A DNA stretch of 35,285 bases. It comes from a virus. The DNA lies in the IMG/VR virus record IMGVR_UViG_3300043313_000657, positions 1 through 35,285 of that record. The stretch is one strand, 5' to 3'. The notes beneath the pieces were generated by a model. That model was not told where the DNA came from. It searched no databases and saw only the letters and a program-made list of their open reading frames with translations. Shown here in pieces: positions 15,434-22,543 of this stretch. The position numbers and the translations under genes were made by a program. Each line of letters begins with the position of its first letter. Position 1 is the first letter of the stretch.

Positions 15434-15458
15434 GCTCTCCCTTTTCGGTAGGGGGAGC
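15434..15458 (+). terminator. Hairpin upstream of replication operon
   Basis: GCTCTCCC (15434-15441) pairs with GGGGGAGC (15451-15458) with one G-U, loop TTTTCGGTA. No U-tract follows. It could terminate upstream transcripts, stabilise an RNA 3' end, or form part of the structured region. Confidence 0.4.
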
Positions 15459-15496
15459 TCTGCCTCGTTCGCTCTGGCATTACCGGCTGTTGAATA

Positions 15497-15511
15497 CTTC
15501 TTACTAACAAC
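15497..15511. promoter_or_regulatory. Operator-like palindrome before loader-dnaB operon (site 5)
   Basis: CTTCTTACTAACAAC, a member of the TTCTT...AACAA family with near-symmetrical arms around a central C. It ends 13 nt before GTG 15525. TAACAA could be a -10 element, but no good -35 is seen. Confidence 0.4.
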
Positions 15512-15524
15512 TCAGGGGTGAACA

Positions 15525-16031
15525 GTGGCAAAGACACCAGCACCACCAAAAGCAAAACCCACGATCGACGTGACGGCATTGAAGACCCTGCTGGAGGCCG
15601 CGGTGAAGCTGGCCGATCAGCAGGCGCAGCTGCTCGAGGAGATGCAGGCGATCATTGCCGGCAAGCGGGGGATGGGCGCGCGCATGCGTCTGCTCTCCGA
15701 CGGCTACCTGGCCGCCTGGGCGAAGCGCTACGGCGGCAAGTATGTCTGGCAGCGCACCGAGGACTCGGCCGCGGCGAAGCGCCTGCTGCAACACCTCGAG
15801 CCGGAGGAGCTCGTCAAGCGCGCCGCCCGCTACCTGCGATCGCCCAACCCGTTCTACGCCGATCAGCGGCACCCGTTCCGGCTGTTCGCGCGCGACGTCA
15901 ACGCGTTCGCCGACGACCTGCAGATCCCCTTCGAGGACAACGGCGCGACGGTGGTCGACTGCAAGCACAACCCGGCCTGCCGATCGGACCAGGAACACAC
16001 GCGCCGGCGCGCGGCGGACATGCGGGCATGA
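15525..16031 (+). CDS. Probable DnaB helicase loader / replisome organiser
   Basis: GTG 15525 with AGGGG 6-7 nt upstream; 168 residues. An N-terminal helical part (VTALKTLLEAAVKLADQQAQLLEEMQ) is followed by LLSDGYLAAWAKRYGGKYVW, DSAAAKRLLQHLEP and YLRSPNPFYADQRHPFRLFARDVNAF. This layout is seen in C-terminal domains of phage helicase-loader/replication proteins ('W..Y...k..w...d...l..ll...Yl.d..pf......l..f....n'). The position directly before and overlapping dnaB (ATGA) supports loading DnaB onto DNA. The assignment rests on pattern and context, not a clear family hit. Confidence 0.6.
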   Translation: MAKTPAPPKAKPTIDVTALKTLLEAAVKLADQQAQLLEEMQAIIAGKRGMGARMRLLSDGYLAAWAKRYGGKYVWQRTEDSAAAKRLLQHLEPEELVKRAARYLRSPNPFYADQRHPFRLFARDVNAFADDLQIPFEDNGATVVDCKHNPACRSDQEHTRRRAADMRA

Positions 16032-17449
16032 AGGCCGCCACGCTCGCCAGCGGACCCACGCACGTCGACCCCGACACGTTCGTCCTGCCGCACTCCCTCG
16101 AGGCCGAGCGCGCCACCCTGGGCGCGGCGCTGCTCTCGTCGCATGCGGCCGACTACGTCTGCGATCACCTCCGGAGCTCGAGCTACTTCCGCCGGGCGCA
16201 CCAGCTGCTCTACGACGCGATCGCCACCGTGCGCGAGCGCCGCATCGACGTGGACTTCCTGACGCTGAAGGCGGAGCTCGAGCGCCGCGGCAAGCTGGAC
16301 GACGTCGGCGGCCCGAGCTACCTCTCGGCGCTGACCGACGGCGTGCCGCGCTCGTCCAACGTCAGCTACTACGCCGGCATCCTGCGCGACCTGGCGGCCA
16401 AGCGCGCGGTGGTGGCGGACGCCAGGCGCACGATCGACCTGGTCGCCGGCGGCACCCACACCGCGACGGCGATCCTGCACGACGCTGACCGCCGGCTGAT
16501 GGACCTGCAGGCCGGCCACGTCGAGGGCCGCATGCGCTCGGTGAGCTCGAGCCTGGGTGAGCTCACCGAAGATCTGGACTGGCGCATGAACCACCGCGGC
16601 GAGGTGACCGGGATCCCGAGCGGCTACCCGGCGATCGACGAGCTCACCCTGGGCTGGCAGGCCGGCGACCTGGTGATCATTGCGGCGCGGCCGTCGGTCG
16701 GTAAGACCACCTTCGTCGTCAACTCCGCGGTGCTCGCGGCGCAGACGTTCCGCAAGGATGGCGCGGCGACCCGGATCGCGCTCTTCTCCCTCGAGATGCG
16801 CCGGCGGCAGATCGAATACCGGATCCTCTCGCAGCTGTCGCAGGTGCCGCTCACCCGGATCCTGAACGGCGCGATCGGGGAGCTCGACGTCAAGACCATG
16901 AGCGAGAGCATGGGCACCATGGCAAACCTCTCGATCGAGATCGACGACCGCGCCGGCCAGACCGCCTGGGACGTGCGCGGCGCGTGCCGGCGGCTGAAGG
17001 GCGAGGGCGGGCTCGACCTGGTGATCGTCGACTACGCGCAGCTGATGCCCGGCACGCTCGACGGCCGCGGCTCGAATCGCAACGCCGAGCTCGAGGACAT
17101 TGTCATGCGGCTGAAGACCCTGGCCGACGAGCTCGCGTGCCCGGTGCTGCTGCTGTCGCAGCTGAATCGCCAGAATCAAATGCGGACCGACCCGCGGCCA
17201 AAGCTGTCCGACCTGCGCGACTCCGGCGCGCTCGAGCAGCATGCGGACATTGTCGGGTTCCTGCACCGGAAGAACCACCGCGAGGGCGGGCCCACCGAGT
17301 TCATTCTCGAGAAGCAGCGCAACGGCCCGACCGGCACGGTCATGCTCTCCCTGGACCGCGACACCACCACGTTCTCGCCGGCTCCCGACCAACAGCCGCT
17401 GCCGGACGATCCGCCGGCAGAATCCCCTAGACGTCGCAAGCATTCTTAG
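16028..17449 (+). CDS. dnaB: Replicative DNA helicase DnaB
   Basis: 473 residues from ATG 16028, which overlaps the loader gene's stop. The N-terminal DnaB domain (PHSLEAERATLGAALLSS, YFRRAHQLLYDAI, residues ~20-125) is followed by a linker and a RecA-fold ATPase. That fold has GIPSGYPAIDELTLGWQAGD, Walker A ARPSVGKTT (220-228), LFSLEM, Walker B LVIVDYAQLM, LLSQLNR, and KLSDLRDSGALEQHADIV with the arginine-finger region. Length and motif order are normal for hexameric DnaB, which unwinds the replication fork. The acidic/basic C-terminal tail is unremarkable. Its stop lies inside palindrome site 6. Confidence 0.95.
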   Translation: MKAATLASGPTHVDPDTFVLPHSLEAERATLGAALLSSHAADYVCDHLRSSSYFRRAHQLLYDAIATVRERRIDVDFLTLKAELERRGKLDDVGGPSYLSALTDGVPRSSNVSYYAGILRDLAAKRAVVADARRTIDLVAGGTHTATAILHDADRRLMDLQAGHVEGRMRSVSSSLGELTEDLDWRMNHRGEVTGIPSGYPAIDELTLGWQAGDLVIIAARPSVGKTTFVVNSAVLAAQTFRKDGAATRIALFSLEMRRRQIEYRILSQLSQVPLTRILNGAIGELDVKTMSESMGTMANLSIEIDDRAGQTAWDVRGACRRLKGEGGLDLVIVDYAQLMPGTLDGRGSNRNAELEDIVMRLKTLADELACPVLLLSQLNRQNQMRTDPRPKLSDLRDSGALEQHADIVGFLHRKNHREGGPTEFILEKQRNGPTGTVMLSLDRDTTTFSPAPDQQPLPDDPPAESPRRRKHS

Positions 17450-17458
17450 TAACAATGC
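17440..17458. promoter_or_regulatory. Operator-like palindrome at dnaB/resolvase junction (site 6)
   Basis: GCATTCTTAGTAACAATGC: 9-nt arms around a central G with 8 of 9 positions paired. It overlaps the dnaB stop and lies 11 nt before ATG 17470. The embedded TAACAAT could be a -10 box. Confidence 0.45.
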
Positions 17459-17469
17459 GGAGGCACCGT

Positions 17470-18156
17470 ATGCAGTTATTCATCGGGATCGATCCTGGCG
17501 CGTCTGGCGGCATTGCGCTGCTCGACGCGCGGGGCCGAGTCGTGTGGGTGGTGAAGATGCCCGACACCGACCAGGACCTGCTGGGCATGCTGACGAAGTG
17601 GCCGGCGGACGGCTGGGCGGCGCGCGCGGTGGTCGAGCGGGTGCACGGGGGCATCGGCCGCCAGGGCGCGTCGGGCATGTTCAACTACGGGCGCAACTAC
17701 GGCGCGGTGCTGATGGCTCTGGCCGCCGGCCAGGTGCCGTTCGACACCGTCCCACCGCAACGCTGGCAGAAGCTGCTCGGCGTCACCTACCCGAAGGGCG
17801 CGACCCAGACTGAGCGCAAGAACATCTCGAAACGCCGGGCGCAGCAACTGTTCCCGGCGATCACCGTCACGCACGCGATCGCGGACGCGCTGCTGTTGGC
17901 GGATTACTGCCGGCGGACCGCCGGCGCTCTCCGCGACGAGGACTCCATTCATGGCGAAGAAGAAGTCAGTGAAGAAGACCGCGCGCTCGAAGCCCGCGCC
18001 CGCGAAAGCCGCGAAGCGTTCGAAGCCGACGAACAGCAAACCGCCAAAGAGCGCCGGGCCGCGCAAGCCGCTCCGGCAGAAACCGCTGCCCGGCATGGAG
18101 CAGGTGCGCGATCAGACCCTCGACCGCTACTGCGAAAGCATCGGCGACACGCGTGA
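17470..18156 (+). CDS. RuvC-like Holliday junction resolvase
   Basis: ATG 17470 is chosen over ATG 17455 because GGAGG lies 6 nt upstream. The RNase H-fold acidic residues are visible: Asp8 in FIGIDPGASGGIALL, Glu56 in AVVERVHG, and Asp139 in HAIADALLLADY with Asp145 close by. FNYGRNYGAVL (71-81) is typical of phage RuvC/YqgF-like resolvases. It probably cuts branched DNA before packaging or in recombination. The recognisable fold ends near residue 150; the last ~68 residues are low-complexity Ala/Arg/Glu and lie in an alternative frame over the next gene (206-nt overlap). Confidence 0.8.
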   Translation: MQLFIGIDPGASGGIALLDARGRVVWVVKMPDTDQDLLGMLTKWPADGWAARAVVERVHGGIGRQGASGMFNYGRNYGAVLMALAAGQVPFDTVPPQRWQKLLGVTYPKGATQTERKNISKRRAQQLFPAITVTHAIADALLLADYCRRTAGALRDEDSIHGEEEVSEEDRALEARARESREAFEADEQQTAKERRAAQAAPAETAARHGAGARSDPRPLLRKHRRHA

Positions 18157-18430
18157 TCAGATGAACCGGCTGCGCCAGGACGAGGCCGCGGACACCTCGG
18201 GCGCGCTGCGCCGCATGCAGGGGAAGGGCGTCAACCACTACATCCACGCCGGCGTCGAGCTCACGCGCGTGCCTGGGAGCGACAAGCTGCGGGTGCGCCG
18301 CACCTCGGCCGACGATGCCCAGGAGCTCGAGACACGGGAGGCGAGCGACAACGTGCTCGGCGACGAGGAGCAGGACCAGGCTGACAACGATGCGCTCGTC
18401 AACGGCGAGGGCCAGGAAGCGGAGGGCTAA
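17951..18430 (+). CDS. Hypothetical protein with Lys/Pro-rich N-terminus
   Basis: ATG 17951 has GAGGA about 8 nt upstream. 159 residues: a histone-H1-like basic, disordered start (KKKSVKKTARSKPAPAKAAK), a helical middle (MEQVRDQTLDRYCESIGDTRDQMNRLRQDE), and an acidic tail. A basic arm plus acidic end suggests nucleic-acid association. No family recognised. The first 206 nt overlap the resolvase reading frame; the last base starts the next gene (TAATG). Confidence 0.65.
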   Translation: MAKKKSVKKTARSKPAPAKAAKRSKPTNSKPPKSAGPRKPLRQKPLPGMEQVRDQTLDRYCESIGDTRDQMNRLRQDEAADTSGALRRMQGKGVNHYIHAGVELTRVPGSDKLRVRRTSADDAQELETREASDNVLGDEEQDQADNDALVNGEGQEAEG

Positions 18431-19419
18431 TGTCAAGCGCCAAAATATCCCGACGTCGGGACACCCTGTTCGACGTGCGGCCGATCGCGCTCGACGGGTT
18501 CACCCTGCACGCGCGAGGTGTCGAGGCGCACGGGAAGCCGACGGCCAAGCAGTGGGTGGCGGTGGCACAGTATGCCGCCGCCACCGAGGCCGCCTCACCC
18601 TACTGGATCGGGTCGCTGATGGCGTATGCGGAGAGCCGCGACGACTGGCGCGAGAAGCTCGATCAGATGGTGTCGCTGACCGGGCTCTCTGAGAAAACGA
18701 TCCGCAACCACACCGCGGTGGTGCGCTCGGTCGAGCCGCCCGAGCTCGAGCTCGCGCCGACGTTCAGCCACGCCGCGGCGGTGGCCGGCTTGACCAGGCC
18801 GCAGCAGACCAGGGTGCTGACCAACGCGAAGCTCGAGGGCTGGACGGTCAGCCAGACGGCGCGCGCGGTCCGGCATATCAAGCGGCCGCTGGTGCTCGAG
18901 GGCCAGGCCGAGCTCGCCGGCGAGTATCGGGTGGTCTACGCCGCGCCCGACTGGGGACGGATGACCGTCGAGAAGATCGCCGGCTTGCCTGTGGCGGCGC
19001 ACGTGCTCCGCCAGGCGGTGCTCTTCCTGTGGGTGCCGCCCCGGCTCCTGCTGGCCCGCCCTGGGGCGATCGATGTGCTGGAGGCCTGGGGGTTCACCTA
19101 CCAGACGAACGCCGTCTGGGACCGGGTTATCGAGGGCAGCGGGGGCAAGTTCCTGTCGGTCAGTCACGAGCACCTGGTGATTGCAACCCGTGGCGATATT
19201 CAGGCAGACGTGACAGACTTCCGGCCGCGCTCGGTCTACCTCGAGCGCCGCACCCTCGGCGAGTCACACGTCAAGCCGTCAGAGGTGCGAACATGGATCA
19301 CCAAACTCTTCGCGCGCGGCCCCTTCCTCGAGCTCTTCGGGTCCAAGCGGACCGAGGGGTGGAGCAGCTTCGGCCACGACCCGTCCCAGTGGGCGGCCCA
19401 GGCCAGGACGGGCACCTGA
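18430..19419 (+). CDS. MT-A70-like adenine methyltransferase with N-terminal HTH and altered catalytic motif
   Basis: 329 residues. Residues ~80-150 contain two helical DNA-binding-like stretches (SLTGLSEKTIRNHTAVVRSV; GLTRPQQTRVLTNAKLEG) similar to ParB/KorB-type HTH. Residues ~165-325 follow the MT-A70 layout: EYRVVYAAPDWGR, AVLFLWVPPRLL, VLEAWGFTYQTNAVWDR, GKFLSVSHEHLVIATRGD, SHVKPSEVRTWI, FLELFGSKRTEGW. The catalytic DPPW reads APDW (172-175), so the key Asp is replaced. It may be a non-catalytic DNA-binding relative (compare METTL14) or use different residues. It overlaps its neighbours by 1 nt. Confidence 0.75.
   Translation: MSSAKISRRRDTLFDVRPIALDGFTLHARGVEAHGKPTAKQWVAVAQYAAATEAASPYWIGSLMAYAESRDDWREKLDQMVSLTGLSEKTIRNHTAVVRSVEPPELELAPTFSHAAAVAGLTRPQQTRVLTNAKLEGWTVSQTARAVRHIKRPLVLEGQAELAGEYRVVYAAPDWGRMTVEKIAGLPVAAHVLRQAVLFLWVPPRLLLARPGAIDVLEAWGFTYQTNAVWDRVIEGSGGKFLSVSHEHLVIATRGDIQADVTDFRPRSVYLERRTLGESHVKPSEVRTWITKLFARGPFLELFGSKRTEGWSSFGHDPSQWAAQARTGT
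18448..18461. repeat. Perfect 14-nt palindrome near start of MT-A70-like gene
   Basis: TCCCGACGTCGGGA is self-complementary over 14 nt. Its 12-nt core also occurs at 11039-11050. Both copies encode Ser-Arg-Arg-Arg with TCC CGA CGT CGG. It lies 18 nt inside a gene with an HTH domain. Confidence 0.4.
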
Positions 19420-19730
19420 TGAAAGTCTCACGCACCATCTCGGCGGATGCCGCGCACGTCGACCTCGCGGTCGTGGTCGAGCGCCTCCTCCTCGAGCTCG
19501 GCCCGCTGCACGAGGGCGAGCTCACCATCACGCTCGAGCGCGTGCCGCCGTCGCTGCCGGCAATCACGCGCCCGACGGTGACCATGGACCTGGCGCGCCC
19601 GAAGGGCTTCCACTACCGCTGCTGCTGCGGCTGGGACACCGAGGACGTGATCCAACTGGTCGAGCACCTGGAACGGCATGGCGCGCGGCAGCTGACCGTG
19701 GTGCCCGAAAACTGGAGGGAGCGATCGTGA
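19419..19730 (+). CDS. Hypothetical protein with short zinc-finger-like motif (103 aa)
   Basis: ATG 19419 overlaps the previous TGA by 1 nt (TGATG). 103 residues: N-terminal alpha/beta part (ADAAHVDLAVVVERLLLELG, ELTITLERVP), then FHYRCCCGWDTEDVIQLVEHLERHG. There CxC...HLxxH resembles a single C2H2/C2HC finger. No named family. Coupled to the next gene by GTGA. Confidence 0.6.
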   Translation: MKVSRTISADAAHVDLAVVVERLLLELGPLHEGELTITLERVPPSLPAITRPTVTMDLARPKGFHYRCCCGWDTEDVIQLVEHLERHGARQLTVVPENWRERS

Positions 19731-20062
19731 TTGCCTTTTGCGTTCGTATGGAGTGCACCCAGCACGCCGAGGTGCTGCCGGTGCTGCAGATCTGGGCCCC
19801 GAAGGCGCTCTACCCACGCGACCCGCCGGCGCGCGTGTTCCTGGGGCTGACGTTCTGCCGGCGCTGCGCGCACGACACCACGGTCGCCACGCTCGTGCCG
19901 CCGGGCGATTGGTTCCCACTGCTCGCGGAGTTCCGCCGGCAGCGCGGCGGCCAGCGGCCGGACTTTTCGACCACGACGATCGACTGGATCCCACTCGAGA
20001 GCGCCGAGGCTCTGGCGTTCATTGCGACGATCCCGGCACCGGTGAAGGGCATCGTGCACTGA
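19727..20062 (+). CDS. Hypothetical protein with Cys/His pairs (111 aa)
   Basis: GTG 19727, 4-nt overlap. 111 residues; CVRMECTQH near the N-terminus and FCRRCAHDT in the middle give a possible split zinc site, followed by a Pro-rich C-terminus. No domain recognised. Last gene before palindrome site 7. Confidence 0.6.
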   Translation: MIAFCVRMECTQHAEVLPVLQIWAPKALYPRDPPARVFLGLTFCRRCAHDTTVATLVPPGDWFPLLAEFRRQRGGQRPDFSTTTIDWIPLESAEALAFIATIPAPVKGIVH

Positions 20063-20076
20063 TTGTTGGCTACAAT
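20062..20076. promoter_or_regulatory. Operator-like palindrome and TACAAT element (site 7)
   Basis: ATTGTTGGCTACAAT: 7-nt arms around a central G, 6 of 7 paired. TACAAT (20071-20076) lies only 5 nt before ATG 20082 and no SD is visible, a spacing seen for leaderless transcripts. Confidence 0.45.
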
Positions 20077-20081
20077 GCGGC

Positions 20082-21467
20082 ATGCTCAAGACCCTGCCGC
20101 TCCTGATCGCACTCGCGCTGCAGACCCAGGCGAGTCCGACTCCGCAACAGATACGCGACCAACTCGAGGCGGTGCAGCGCCAGCTGCAGGTGTTGATCGA
20201 CACGCTCCCCAAGGTCGTGCCGATCACCACCGCCGCCGAGCTCCAGGCAGCACTCGACGCCGGCGGCACCGTGGAGCTCCCACGGGGCATGACGTTCGTC
20301 GGGCAGTTCACCATCAGCCGCAGCGGCACGGTGCTGATCGGCAACGGCTCCGGCATCTCGGCGAGCGGCGCGCCGGCGCTGACCATTCGCCCAGGCGTCA
20401 ATGACGTGCACGCCTCCGGCCTGGTGCTCGTCTCGAGCTACGACGGCGCGGTGCTGCTCTGCGGCTACAACGGCGCGCCGCAGACCGCGCTCGCGCAACA
20501 GCCGAAGCGCATCACGCTCGACAACATCACGATCCCCACGCACCGCGGCAAGCGCGGGATCGAGTTCAACTGCGGCGGGTCCATCCTGAACAGTTCGATC
20601 GCCGACGTGTGGGCCACGACCCTGGCCGACTCGCAAGCGATCGCGATCCTCAACACGTGCGGCCCGGTGATCATCCAGGGCGGCACCTACGTCGCTGCCT
20701 CGGAGAACATCATCAGCGGGGGCGACACGCTGAAGATCACCGACTGTCCCGAGCGCGTCGTCGCGGACATTCTGATCGACAACGTCACGCTCTCGAAGCC
20801 GGAGCTCTGGCGCACCGACGGCGTGCGGCGCGCGGTCAAGAACCTGCTCGAGCTCAAGGCCGGCAAGCGCGTGCTCATTCGCGACTCGCGGCTCTCGGGC
20901 TCCTGGGGCCCGGTGTTCGGCGGCGCGCAGGATGGCAGCGCGATCGTGATCACCCCGAAGAACGGGCAATACATTGCCGACGTGACGATCGAGAACGTCA
21001 CCGTCGATCGCGCCGCGAACGGGCTGCAGCTGATGGGCAAGGACTACAACAGCGTCACGCCGGTGGCGACCACCAACGTGATCGTCCGCAACTCGCGGTT
21101 CACTGGGCTGACGAAGACCTGGGCCACCGGCCGCGGCATCCTCGCCCTGGTCGTCGACGGCATGCAGGCGGTGACCTTCGAGAACAACGTCGTCACGCTC
21201 GACGGCAACGCGATGATCCTCTGCGACACCAGGGTGCCGGTCGGGCCGCTCGCGTTCCGCGGCTCACAGATGCAGACCGGGCCCTACGGTGTCATGGCAC
21301 CAGGCGTCAACTTCGGCGGGCCCACGCCTCCGGCCTACGCCGGCCGCGAGTGCGTGACGACCTTCGAGGGCAACACGCTCGGCGGTGCCGCCTCGCAGTT
21401 CAAGACGAACTATCCCAACAACACCTACGTGCCGCGCGAGGGCATCCCGGTGCAGGCCGGCGGCTAA
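20082..21467 (+). CDS. Secreted-type right-handed beta-helix protein
   Basis: 461 residues. The N-terminus (MLKTLPLLIALALQTQAS) is a Sec-type signal peptide with a likely cleavage near residue 18, then a short helical stretch. From ~50 onward, repeated short strands with Asn and Gly turns (ITLDNITIPTHRG, VADILIDNVTLSK, IADVTIENVTVDR, TTNVIVRNSRFTG, VTFENNVVTLDG) describe a parallel beta-helix as in pectate lyases and phage tailspikes. It could be a polysaccharide-binding or -cleaving enzyme, but I see no assured active site. A signal peptide is unusual for a virion spike. No SD precedes the start. Confidence 0.8.
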   Translation: MLKTLPLLIALALQTQASPTPQQIRDQLEAVQRQLQVLIDTLPKVVPITTAAELQAALDAGGTVELPRGMTFVGQFTISRSGTVLIGNGSGISASGAPALTIRPGVNDVHASGLVLVSSYDGAVLLCGYNGAPQTALAQQPKRITLDNITIPTHRGKRGIEFNCGGSILNSSIADVWATTLADSQAIAILNTCGPVIIQGGTYVAASENIISGGDTLKITDCPERVVADILIDNVTLSKPELWRTDGVRRAVKNLLELKAGKRVLIRDSRLSGSWGPVFGGAQDGSAIVITPKNGQYIADVTIENVTVDRAANGLQLMGKDYNSVTPVATTNVIVRNSRFTGLTKTWATGRGILALVVDGMQAVTFENNVVTLDGNAMILCDTRVPVGPLAFRGSQMQTGPYGVMAPGVNFGGPTPPAYAGRECVTTFEGNTLGGAASQFKTNYPNNTYVPREGIPVQAGG

Positions 21468-22003
21468 TGGCGAAGCGCAAGCCACCAGGCGCTCGAGCGC
21501 AGCGCGACCCGGACGTGCTCACCAACGGGCAGCTGCTGTTCGCCCAGGCCTACGTCGCCAACGGCTGCAACGGGGCGCGCGCGTATCGCGAGACGCACCC
21601 GAAGGCGAACAACCAGACCTGCCAGGTCGAGGCCTGCCGTTTACTCAGGGAACCCAAGGTCGCGAGCTACGTGAAGCGCGAGCTCGAGGCGAAGCACAAG
21701 CGCATGGCAATGGAGGGCGACGAAGCGATCGCGCTGCTCTCCGCTCGAGCGCGCGCGAACCTCACCCACGCCTTCGACGAGAAGGGCAAGCTGCTGCCCT
21801 TCGACGTGTGGCCGGCTGAGCTCCAGCTGGCGCTCAAGAGCTACGACGACGGCAAGGTGGTGCTGCACGACGGGCTGAAGGCCGCGGAGCTCATGGCGCG
21901 CGCGACGGGCCGGCTGAAGGATGCGGTCGACCTGACGCACAAGTTCGATCACGCGAAACACCTGGCGGGCATCGACACCCCGCCACCACCGCCGGAGGAG
22001 TGA
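21467..22003 (+). CDS. terS: Terminase small subunit
   Basis: 178 residues from ATG 21467, overlapping the previous TAA by 1 nt. VLTNGQLLFAQAYVANGCNGARAYRETHP followed by CQVEACRLLREPKVASYVKRELE is the Terminase_2-type HTH (residues ~17-70) that recognises the packaging site. A helical oligomerisation region and an acidic/Pro-rich tail (PPPPPEE) follow, which may contact TerL. Five small genes and one larger insert separate it from terL at 24512; the two are usually adjacent or nearly so. Confidence 0.85.
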   Translation: MAKRKPPGARAQRDPDVLTNGQLLFAQAYVANGCNGARAYRETHPKANNQTCQVEACRLLREPKVASYVKRELEAKHKRMAMEGDEAIALLSARARANLTHAFDEKGKLLPFDVWPAELQLALKSYDDGKVVLHDGLKAAELMARATGRLKDAVDLTHKFDHAKHLAGIDTPPPPPEE

Positions 22004-22318
22004 ATGGCTCGAGACACGCCAGTGATCCCACGCGAGGAGATCGACGCGACCAGCAAGCTGCTGCTCGAGATCCAGCTGCGCGAGCAGCGACAGCAGGCGC
22101 TCTTCGAGCTCCTGTCCGCCGGCGATGCCGCCTGGCAGGACCTGCACGACTGGATGAAGACCGCGCGCGGCCTGCGCGAGCGCAGCCAGGCGGCCCGCGG
22201 CGCAGACTACGACCCAGCGTGCCCGCACCAGCGGGGCATCGACGAGAGCGATCGCATTGCCACCAGGCTGGGCCACGCGCTCGAGGCAATGCGGCAGCTG
22301 GTCGAGGCGAAGCCATGA
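22004..22318 (+). CDS. Helical hypothetical protein (104 aa)
   Basis: ATG 22004 follows terS directly, with GGAGG nearby upstream. 104 residues, almost all helical and charged (IDATSKLLLEIQLREQRQQALFELL; DESDRIATRLGHALEAMRQLVEA). No family recognised. Coupled to the next gene through ATGA. Confidence 0.65.
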   Translation: MARDTPVIPREEIDATSKLLLEIQLREQRQQALFELLSAGDAAWQDLHDWMKTARGLRERSQAARGADYDPACPHQRGIDESDRIATRLGHALEAMRQLVEAKP

Positions 22319-22515
22319 GCAACCACACCCACGGCGACAACTGGTGCGAGCTCTGTGGGCGCGCGATCGCGCAGGAGTCGTTCCTCGGCCATGCGCTGAT
22401 GCACTGCGCGCTCATGCTCGCGGTGATCGGCGCGAAGTGCGACCTGATGCTCGCCGAGCTCCGCTCGCCGGCACCGACCACGACACCGAAGCCAAAACGG
22501 AAAGCGCTGAGGTAG
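22315..22515 (+). CDS. Small zinc-finger-like protein (66 aa)
   Basis: ATG 22315, 4-nt overlap. 66 residues: WCELCGRAIAQESFLGHALMHC supplies CxxC plus His/Cys ligands for a small finger, then a hydrophobic helix (ALMLAVIGAKCDLMLAEL) and a basic tail (PKPKRKALR). Function unknown. Confidence 0.55.
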   Translation: MSNHTHGDNWCELCGRAIAQESFLGHALMHCALMLAVIGAKCDLMLAELRSPAPTTTPKPKRKALR

Positions 22516-22543
22516 ACTCTCGCCGGCGGGAGGAGGGTGGCGG

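Larger units (their letters stand above)
15006..15524 (+). other. Structured intergenic region, about 520 bp, no convincing gene
   Basis: This is the largest gap in the window. It holds the hairpins at 15079-15113, 15125-15143, 15267-15281, 15306-15358 and 15434-15458. It also holds a 14-nt perfect palindrome (15368-15381), a 12-nt direct repeat (15225-15236 and 15395-15406), tandem ACTCCAC units (15191-15207), and a half-site-like GGCAACAACTCC near 15185. An 81-codon ORF (15128-15373) has neighbour-unlike composition and is not accepted. Located between the SF2 helicase and the loader/DnaB genes, it could be a replication origin, a structured RNA, or both. Confidence 0.6.

Noticed and set aside
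15006-15524. tRNA, tmRNA, group I intron or hammerhead ribozyme
   Set aside because: I looked for a T-arm GGTTCGA, a cloverleaf, CTGATGA...GAAA, and intron core segments. Only an isolated GAAA was seen, so no known class is supported.
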